Shown: positions 1 to 4,646 of the stretch, one piece after another
Layout: each line of letters opens with the position of its first letter
Numbering within the stretch: position 1 is the first letter of the stretch
Source: Gammaproteobacteria bacterium
GTDB lineage: Bacteria > Pseudomonadota > Gammaproteobacteria > Arenicellales > Arenicellaceae
Direction of reading: 5' to 3'
DNA: 5,286 nucleotides
Assembly: GCA_003485905.1 (NCBI GenBank)
Contig: DNHK01000173.1
Span: 1-5,286 of the forward strand
The notes under the pieces: generated by a model
Databases searched by the model: none
What the model saw: the letters and a program-made list of their open reading frames with translations, nothing else
Told to the model about the DNA's origin: nothing
Translations under genes and position numbers: made by a program

Positions 1-723
1 ATAACTAACGCCTTCGTACAACGTTCTGGTTCTGGCAAGAACGTCTTTATTATCCTTACTTATGGCAAGAATTCCGTTGGCAATATCATCTGGCATGCCA
101 TTTCGAAGCGCATTTGCGACTCCGCGGCGCTGCTCGTCTTCTCTACCCCAGCGAAGATCTTGAAGTTCATCTCCGCGACCCCGACATACATCCACAGTTG
201 AAGTTCGCCACCCATACCCCGGAAACACCAAAGGATCTGAACCGGCATCCATGCGTTCTTCACCGACCGTTACACAAAGCTCTGGGTGTGCACGCAAACT
301 AAGATTCCCATTTGGTACAAACGTCCAGGCCTGCAATTCAGAATCACTACATTCCTTTACATATAAATCAGCACCTGGTTGAGTTGAACCGGCTGCCAAA
401 CAGCGATCATATGCAGGTATCGAAACATGACCGCTTGCCTCATCCACCCACTTAAACATTTGATCGACATTATCTTCGCCATATTTACAGGTATGTAAAC
501 GCAAAGGCTCATCAGGACGTGCATTAACACCAAAACCTGCAACATCGAGGCAATATCCGCGTTGTTCATCCAATGGGGCTGACGTGCGTAAATAGCCGCC
601 ATCAGCAATCGAAGGGGATGCAAATAAGAAGCACAATATGGCCGCAAATGTGTAACGACCCACGTGTAGCTTCTCTACTTTAGTGGTTATTACTTTAGTG
701 GTCATTGCGCTATTTACGGTCAT
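1..723 (-). CDS. Exported ricin B-type beta-trefoil lectin domain protein (3' end outside window)
   Basis: I translated this frame by hand: 241 codons stay open from the ATG at 723 to the left edge with no stop, so the C-terminus is missing. The start is bounded by an in-frame TAA at 736-738 and preceded by a weak purine-rich AGAGAG (727-732). A second ATG at 705 (Met7) has no ribosome site. A hydrophobic stretch at residues 25-36 followed by Ser-Ile-Ala|Asp (cut after 40) looks like a signal peptidase I site. Residues 54-192 hold three similar units, each with a Cys-Leu/Val start, a second Cys and a Q-x-W-like end: C58/C79 with QMFKW at 88-92, C108/C125 with QAW at 131-133, and C150/C180 with QDLRW at 188-192. 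This is the ricin-B beta-trefoil pattern, and the cysteine pairs suggest disulfides formed outside the cytoplasm. Residues 193-241 are charged and probably helical. Such domains usually bind carbohydrate; the ligand and any C-terminal catalytic domain are unknown. Confidence 0.82.
   Translation of the reverse strand, partial: MTVNSAMTTKVITTKVEKLHVGRYTFAAILCFLFASPSIADGGYLRTSAPLDEQRGYCLDVAGFGVNARPDEPLRLHTCKYGEDNVDQMFKWVDEASGHVSIPAYDRCLAAGSTQPGADLYVKECSDSELQAWTFVPNGNLSLRAHPELCVTVGEERMDAGSDPLVFPGYGWRTSTVDVCRGRGDELQDLRWGREDEQRRGVANALRNGMPDDIANGILAISKDNKDVLARTRTLYEGVSY
676..705. repeat. Tandem 15-bp duplication at the start of the lectin gene
   Basis: Two adjacent 15-bp copies, 676-690 and 691-705, differ at one base. 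On the minus strand they encode residues 7-16, read as M/I-T-T-K-V twice, in the region before the hydrophobic core of the signal peptide. The duplication keeps the reading frame and lengthens the basic n-region. The unit TACTTTAGTGGTTAT resembles a sequence upstream of the tlpA-like gene (1768-1780), so a binding-site role is possible but unproven. Confidence 0.8.
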
Positions 724-853
724 AGTCTCTCTAAATTAGTATTCTGAAGTTATTGCCGAACCACTTACTACATATTTGAAATCGTGCCTTTTAAACAAAC
801 TAACTTAAAGAGTGCCTTGCATATAAGGTTGTAGGTAAATCGTCAGCCGTCGC

Positions 854-883
854 ATTATCTTTCAGCGGCTAATAAATTTCCAA
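854..883 (-). promoter_or_regulatory. Candidate sigma-70 promoter for the lectin gene
   Basis: On the minus strand TTGGAA (878-883) and GATAAT (854-859) are separated by 18 bases, giving four and five matches to the consensus hexamers. It would leave a leader of roughly 120 bases before the ATG at 723. It lies only seven bases from the adapter-like stretch at 890-908, so anything upstream of the -35 box may not be native. Pattern match only. Confidence 0.35.
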
Positions 884-889
884 CAAAAT

Positions 890-908
890 AGAAGACGGCA
901 TACGAGAT
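890..908 (+). other. 19-base identity to the Illumina P7 adapter
   Basis: The bases AGAAGACGGCATACGAGAT are identical to the last 19 bases of the 24-base Illumina P7 oligonucleotide. The identity stops exactly at the adapter's 3' end; the bases to the right do not continue into the TruSeq or Nextera sequence, and the first five adapter bases are absent on the left. A chance match of this length in a window this size is very unlikely, so residual adapter or a chimeric join is the leading explanation. It falls in non-coding DNA and breaks no gene. Confidence 0.75.
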
Positions 909-942
909 GTTACGAAACGTCAAAACCGGCGGTTAACCAACA

Positions 943-1008
943 TTTACTCAGACACTCGTTCTAACGACCTACCCTGGAGAGGCCCCTTAGCCTAAAACTC
1001 TGAGTAAA
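943..1008. repeat. Perfect 10-bp inverted repeat, 46-bp interior
   Basis: TTTACTCAGA (943-952) is matched exactly by TCTGAGTAAA (999-1008). The 46-base interior contains only a weak four-base stem (980-983 with 990-993). Neither strand has a T-run after the distal arm, so it is not a standard intrinsic terminator. No clear target-site duplication flanks it. It could be a small palindromic intergenic unit, a stabilising 3' structure of the tlpA-like transcript, or chance. Confidence 0.5.
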
Positions 1009-1022
1009 GACTTTATTCAGCC

Positions 1023-1075
1023 GAGCCAAACCTCTATCACATCACAGAGTTGTCAAAGGTTTGGTGTTTTGGCTC
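1023..1075 (-). terminator. Hairpin overlapping the tlpA-like stop codon, possible 3' end structure
   Basis: On the minus strand the distal arm AGGTTTGGCTC (1023-1033) can pair two ways: TTTGGCTC with GAGCCAAA (1068-1075), or AGGTTTGG with CCAAACCT (1057-1064). The two pairings exclude each other because they share bases 1026-1030. The proximal arm includes part of the TGA stop codon (1074-1076). No U-tract follows, so an intrinsic terminator is doubtful; mRNA 3' protection is an alternative. Confidence 0.3.
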
Positions 1076-1706
1076 AAAGAATATCGAGTATTAGTTCTTC
1101 AGCTTCTTCAATAGTAATTTCACCAACTTTGGTGTGCCGAACTACACCATCTCGATCGACGAATGCTGAATGTGGAAGTACGCCAATCGTATTACCGTAG
1201 CTATCGCTTAATTCGAATACCGAAGTCATTTCACCGTAAAGCAACGGGTAACTAACTGGAGTTTTCTCAAGGAAGACATTAATCTTTTCCAACTCATCTG
1301 CCGCTATCCCAATAACTTCAAAGCCTTGGTCTGCATACTTTTCGTGCAACTCCATTAGCGCAGGCATTTCTTTTCGACAAGGAACACACCAAGTAGCCCA
1401 AAAATTCACCAATAGGGGTTTGCCGTTCCATTCGTCTGAACTACGCATTGTGCCTTCCAGGTCCGATAACTCGAACCCGTGCACCATTACAGGCGCGCTT
1501 TCCAATTCTTCGTTCTGAACAGATTCTACGACGGGTTCAGGCGCCGCCACAGATGGTTCAGTCACAACAGGCTCTACTATTGCGGCTTCTGCTACCACTG
1601 GAGGTTCCCCCTCCGTACAAGCTGCTGTAACCAAAGTTAAAGCCGCGAACAATAGGATAAGGCCGCGTCGACAATGATGGTTCAAATTGATGATCAAATT
1701 CAACAT
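1074..1706 (-). CDS. TlpA/ResA-like thioredoxin-fold lipoprotein
   Basis: A 210-residue periplasmic thiol-disulfide protein of the TlpA/ResA/DsbE group. I start it at the ATG at 1706 because GGAGAG lies eight bases upstream; a frame open to an ATG at 1763 has no ribosome site. Residues 13-14 are Arg-Arg, 15-29 are hydrophobic, and Thr-Ala-Ala-Cys (27-30) is a slightly atypical lipobox, so Cys30 is probably lipidated. Residues 31-72 are a Pro/Val/Glu/Ala-rich spacer that would hold the domain off the membrane. The thioredoxin domain follows: VNFWATWCVPC with active-site Cys107 and Cys110, then a cis-Pro loop at Val-Leu-Pro178-His and the VDRDG strand turn at 183-187. These are family hallmarks; such proteins reduce or isomerise disulfides outside the cytoplasm. 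It lies 154 bases downstream of selD, so it may have its own promoter. Nothing in the sequence fixes its partner, and a role in selenium handling would rest on position alone. Confidence 0.88.
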   Translation of the reverse strand: MLNLIINLNHHCRRGLILLFAALTLVTAACTEGEPPVVAEAAIVEPVVTEPSVAAPEPVVESVQNEELESAPVMVHGFELSDLEGTMRSSDEWNGKPLLVNFWATWCVPCRKEMPALMELHEKYADQGFEVIGIAADELEKINVFLEKTPVSYPLLYGEMTSVFELSDSYGNTIGVLPHSAFVDRDGVVRHTKVGEITIEEAEELILDIL

Positions 1707-1714
1707 AATTACTA

Positions 1715-1720
1715 CTCTCC
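1715..1720 (-). promoter_or_regulatory. Ribosome binding site that sets the tlpA-like start
   Basis: GGAGAG on the minus strand sits eight bases before the ATG at 1704-1706. It decides between this start and the longer alternative at 1763, and it makes the Arg-Arg/hydrophobic/Cys30 segment a normal lipoprotein leader instead of one buried 49 residues in. Confidence 0.75.
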
Positions 1721-1860
1721 AAGGGTATATTTTATACATAAAAATCGGTGTATTAAGTGCCATAAGTTACTTTAGGGTTACCTTTTTAATTACTAAGGGC
1801 TGTTTACCCAAGTATTTATATCGCGCTTATCAATCTATAGCGTAAGTTTCACGCCGCTCG

Positions 1861-2937
1861 TCAGCTGTTAGTCACAACATTAACCAGCTTATCCGCTCGC
1901 GGGGTAATTTGGCCTATAACAGCCTGCGCTAGTGTACCAGCCTTAGCGAGCGATTTAGAAAACGCGCTCATGTCCTCTGGATCAACGGCGATCAGCAGTC
2001 CGCCGGATGTCTGCGCATCCGACATCAAAATTTGATCTTCCATTGACACCCCATCAGACCAATTTGTCACCAAACAAGCTGCCTCATGATTACGTCTTGT
2101 TCCGCCGGGAACAACATCGCTAAGTACTAAATCCTTTGCACCAGGGATAACAGGTAGTTTACTGGCATCAAGTGTGGCGCTTTGACCACTAGCTTCGAGC
2201 ATATTGCCTAAGTGGCCCAACAAACCAAAACCCGTGACGTCGGTAACCGCATGAACCGCATCTCGATGTATTTGAATAACCTTAGATGCGTCAGCATTTA
2301 GTTTCGCCATACTCTGAATCGCCGGCTCTAACTGCTGTTCATTTATTAAGCCACGCTTTAATCCCGTTGTCATAATCCCGGTACCGAGCGGCTTGGTAAG
2401 CACTAGTAAATCACCTACCTTTGCATTTGCGTTACTAATGAGTTCGCTGAGCTTCACTTCACCTATCGCAACCATTCCGAACTTTGGTTCAGCGTCGTCT
2501 ATTGAGTGACCACCAAGTACAAAAATTCCAGCTTGCTTTGTGACATCAGTAGCACCTCGCATTGCCTGATTTAATAACGGAAGCATATCCGGGTCTCTTG
2601 GCCAGGCGACGATACTTAAAGCAAATAATGGTGTAGCGGCCATCGCATACACATCACTAAGCGCATTTGCAGTCGCAATCGTCCCGAATGTATAAGCGTC
2701 ATCTACAATAGGCGTGAAGAAATCCAGTGTCGCTACAATTGCCCTGTCGTCACCGACTTGATATACGGCAGCATCGTCTTTGGTAGAGGCATCTATCAAT
2801 GATCGTGGATCGTCAACCATCGGCAAATCCTTCAGCACGGACGCAAGCTCCTTCGCGCTTAACTTACAGGCACAGCCCCCACCATGCGACAAACTAGTTA
2901 ACTTAAAAGGTTTTTGTGATTCTGAACCGCTGCTCAT
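1861..2937 (-). CDS. selD: Selenide, water dikinase (selenophosphate synthetase)
   Basis: SelD converts selenide, ATP and water to selenophosphate, AMP and phosphate in the cytoplasm, supplying selenocysteine and 2-selenouridine synthesis. The 358 residues are close to the usual length (E. coli about 347) and align with E. coli SelD throughout from memory. The loop SHGGGCACK carries Cys22 and Lys25, equivalents of catalytic Cys17 and Lys20; Cys22 is coded TGT, so this is a cysteine form, not selenocysteine. Metal/ATP-binding aspartates are present as Asp55 (KDDAAVY), Asp72 (TLDFF), Asp95 (NALSD) and Asp233 (TDVTGFG). Other family blocks are LGGHSID (141-147), LTKPLGTG (180-187), VPGGTRRN and DAQTSGGLL. 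The ATG at 2937 has a weak GGAA upstream. The gene lies 194 bases downstream of the PhnE-like permease with no obvious terminator between them, so it may be partly co-transcribed, though the gap holds a candidate promoter. No key residue is missing. Confidence 0.97.
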   Translation of the reverse strand: MSSGSESQKPFKLTSLSHGGGCACKLSAKELASVLKDLPMVDDPRSLIDASTKDDAAVYQVGDDRAIVATLDFFTPIVDDAYTFGTIATANALSDVYAMAATPLFALSIVAWPRDPDMLPLLNQAMRGATDVTKQAGIFVLGGHSIDDAEPKFGMVAIGEVKLSELISNANAKVGDLLVLTKPLGTGIMTTGLKRGLINEQQLEPAIQSMAKLNADASKVIQIHRDAVHAVTDVTGFGLLGHLGNMLEASGQSATLDASKLPVIPGAKDLVLSDVVPGGTRRNHEAACLVTNWSDGVSMEDQILMSDAQTSGGLLIAVDPEDMSAFSKSLAKAGTLAQAVIGQITPRADKLVNVVTNS

Positions 2938-2963
2938 GTTGATTTCCGTTGACGTAGAGTGAC

Positions 2964-2999
2964 TAATGGAACAAATAGTGGTCTAACTAGTGGACTAAA
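2964..2999. repeat. Three degenerate 12-bp tandem repeats in the selD leader
   Basis: Units TAATGGAACAAA (2964-2975), TAGTGGTCTAAC (2976-2987) and TAGTGGACTAAA (2988-2999) follow one another with a 12-base period; units two and three agree at nine of twelve positions. They begin about 27 bases upstream of the selD start and lie downstream of the candidate promoter, inside the predicted leader. The spacing suits a regulator's operator array, but no known regulator site is recognised. Confidence 0.5.
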
Positions 3000-3054
3000 T
3001 AAATGAACTGAAAAAACAGGCAAGATTCTTAAATATAGCTGGGAAATATGCATA

Positions 3055-3083
3055 GTTATAATAAATTGAAGATACAAATTGAA
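3055..3083 (-). promoter_or_regulatory. selD: Candidate sigma-70 promoter for selD
   Basis: On the minus strand TTCAAT (3078-3083) and TATAAC (3055-3060) are 17 bases apart; the -10 box matches the consensus at five of six positions, the -35 box at only three. It lies in AT-rich DNA after the permease stop and predicts a leader of roughly 110 bases containing the 12-bp repeats. A pattern call, not proof that selD is transcribed separately. Confidence 0.4.
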
Positions 3084-3131
3084 TCTAGTTTGTTATTGGT
3101 ACATTAATGCGGAATGATATTTGCGATTGTG

Positions 3132-4646
3132 TTACACGTTAGGTGTCAGATTCAAATGTAAATTTGAGCGCAGTCGACGAGAGATAACATCGATACCTAT
3201 ATTTATTAACGCAGTAATAATTATCAACAGTATCGCACGGTCCATACGTAATTCCTGTATCGCACTATCAATGTAAAACCCCAGTGTGGATATACCGAGA
3301 ATCCCCAGTATCGCTGTTTCCCGAAAGATAATTTCCCAACGGTAAAACAAAAAAGCCAAAAATTGACCGTAAACTCTTGGTACAACTTCAAATAAATATC
3401 GGTTCACACGGCTTACGGAACTATCAGCTCGAAACGCCAAGCTACCACTATGTCGACCCAGTAAATGCCCAATAATCGCACCATTGTGTACGGCAATAGC
3501 AACCACTGCAGGCAACATCGAAGGCCCCCAAAGCTGTAAGAGCATGTAGGCCAGCATATATTCGGGAGTAGACCGGAGCACAACAAGAAGTATTTCCCAG
3601 AAACTTCGCGCAGGTCGTTTAAAAAACTTTTTTGAAACTAGCGGGAATAGAAATAGTGCCAGCAAAGCTGTCGCCACTAACGATATTTGAGTCAGTACCA
3701 AGGTATCCCATATGCCGGGTAATGCTTGCTCAGTAAAGATAGACCAGAACCAGTTCCTCAAATCTGCGAACACGCTGGCGTTAAGCTCAACGGCACCTCT
3801 TAGCGGATACGGCACAATGTCATGGCTAAAAAAACGAGCGATATTATCAAACGATACCGGTTTGATTTCAGGCAGCAAAACTATCGCAGTAATCAAATAC
3901 ATTGGCAGCAATGCCTTGCGCATCCATAAACCAAGTGTACTTATCAGCAAATAAAAGATTAGCAGTAGCGCCCAGACTTCTGAATAATTTCCCTGACTAA
4001 AAGCCGACTCCAGCGTAAATCCCAGTGTAGGCAGGCCGATAAACCCTAGAATAGCGCTAGATCGAAGCCCGCATTCAAATCGATATCGGGTGTAGGATCT
4101 AAAATGCATCCAAACATCTGGCACCTTGCTATATAAAAATTTCGAAACGCTATCTACATGGAAAAATAATTGATCACGCCTCCGATAGCCGGATTCCTCC
4201 ATGATCTCGGAATAAACTTTGGCGAACACCCCGCTATATGGAATTGCAATTGCCAGTACTCCGGTAATTACCGATAGACCAAATATTTGTAGCAAAATTA
4301 ATGCCCAGAAAATCTCATGCACGGCTCGAACGAACGCGCATACAGCTCGCACCAAACGCCGGTGAAAATGTAGCGACAGAAAAAAACCGATGACACAGCT
4401 TAGCGAAACGCCTAGCAGAGCAAAGCTTGTGGTATTGACCAGAAGCCTGAAGGCGAACGAAATATTATTAATTGAAGGATTAGCAACCCCCGAGAAAAAG
4501 CGGGTAAATTCTAACCAGGGGTCACTTGGGTATATTTCAAAATCTACGGGAATAAGGCAAATTAGTGCAAGCGCTATAAACGATACGCTAACCCAGGAAC
4601 GTGCCCCTAATTTATACGAGGTAGAGCCCGTATTCACAGCATTCAT
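3132..4646 (-). CDS. Duplicated PhnE-like ABC transporter permease, putative selenium-oxyanion importer
   Basis: This 504-residue inner-membrane protein forms the channel of an ABC importer. It contains two PhnE-type halves in one chain: residues 107-142 (RAVHEIFWAL...GVLAIAI) match 358-393 (RSTPEYMLAY...VVAIAV), and residues 188-215 (YRFE..LR.SAILG..GLPTLGF..ESA) match 435-462 (YRWE..FR.TAILG..GISTLGF..DSA). The latter pair is the cytoplasmic coupling loop that contacts the ATPase. About eleven or twelve hydrophobic segments are visible, the first near 19-33. A usual PhnE has one unit of roughly 260 residues and works as a dimer; here the dimer is fused. The halves differ: the first keeps an acidic SEIMEE stretch (146-151) that the second lacks. 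The ATG directly abuts the ATPase stop codon, indicating translational coupling. PhnE relatives import phosphonate, phosphite or similar oxyanions; placement before selD favours selenate or selenite. That substrate is inference, and phosphonate-type compounds remain possible. Confidence 0.88.
   Translation of the reverse strand: MNAVNTGSTSYKLGARSWVSVSFIALALICLIPVDFEIYPSDPWLEFTRFFSGVANPSINNISFAFRLLVNTTSFALLGVSLSCVIGFFLSLHFHRRLVRAVCAFVRAVHEIFWALILLQIFGLSVITGVLAIAIPYSGVFAKVYSEIMEESGYRRRDQLFFHVDSVSKFLYSKVPDVWMHFRSYTRYRFECGLRSSAILGFIGLPTLGFTLESAFSQGNYSEVWALLLIFYLLISTLGLWMRKALLPMYLITAIVLLPEIKPVSFDNIARFFSHDIVPYPLRGAVELNASVFADLRNWFWSIFTEQALPGIWDTLVLTQISLVATALLALFLFPLVSKKFFKRPARSFWEILLVVLRSTPEYMLAYMLLQLWGPSMLPAVVAIAVHNGAIIGHLLGRHSGSLAFRADSSVSRVNRYLFEVVPRVYGQFLAFLFYRWEIIFRETAILGILGISTLGFYIDSAIQELRMDRAILLIIITALINIGIDVISRRLRSNLHLNLTPNV

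Larger units (their letters stand above)
724..1073. other. Intergenic region without a supported gene
   Basis: About 350 bp between the tlpA-like gene and the lectin gene. I found no reading frame with a plausible start, ribosome site and protein-like composition on either strand, and nothing resembling a tRNA or known small RNA. What it does hold is listed separately: a candidate promoter (854-883), a 19-base P7-adapter identity (890-908), a 10-bp inverted repeat spanning 943-1008, and a hairpin overlapping the tlpA-like stop codon (1023-1075). Confidence 0.7.

Noticed and set aside
60..302. Short open frames on both strands at 60-263 (minus) and 114-302 (plus)
   Set aside because: Both lie inside the lectin coding region in other frames and show no protein-like features.
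623..640. Cys31 of the lectin protein as a lipoprotein cysteine
   Set aside because: It lies inside the hydrophobic core and is preceded by Ala-Ile-Leu, not a lipobox; the Ser-Ile-Ala|Asp site after residue 40 fits signal peptidase I.
357..647. A 96-residue minus-strand open frame
   Set aside because: It overlaps the lectin gene in a different frame. The lectin frame has a signal peptide, six paired cysteines and Q-x-W-type motifs, whereas this one has no recognisable domain or ribosome site.
943..1008. Integron attC-like site
   Set aside because: The paired arms lack the conserved core-site bases (GTTRRRY and RYYYAAC at the ends) and no integrase or cassette genes are seen.
1707..1763. Upstream ATG at 1763 as the start of the tlpA-like gene
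   Set aside because: It has no ribosome site and would put 19 extra residues before a normal lipoprotein leader. The ATG at 1706 has GGAGAG at proper spacing.
2866..2888. Possible selenocysteine form of SelD
   Set aside because: Both cysteine positions in the active-site loop are TGT codons and there is no in-frame TGA in the gene, so this is the cysteine form.
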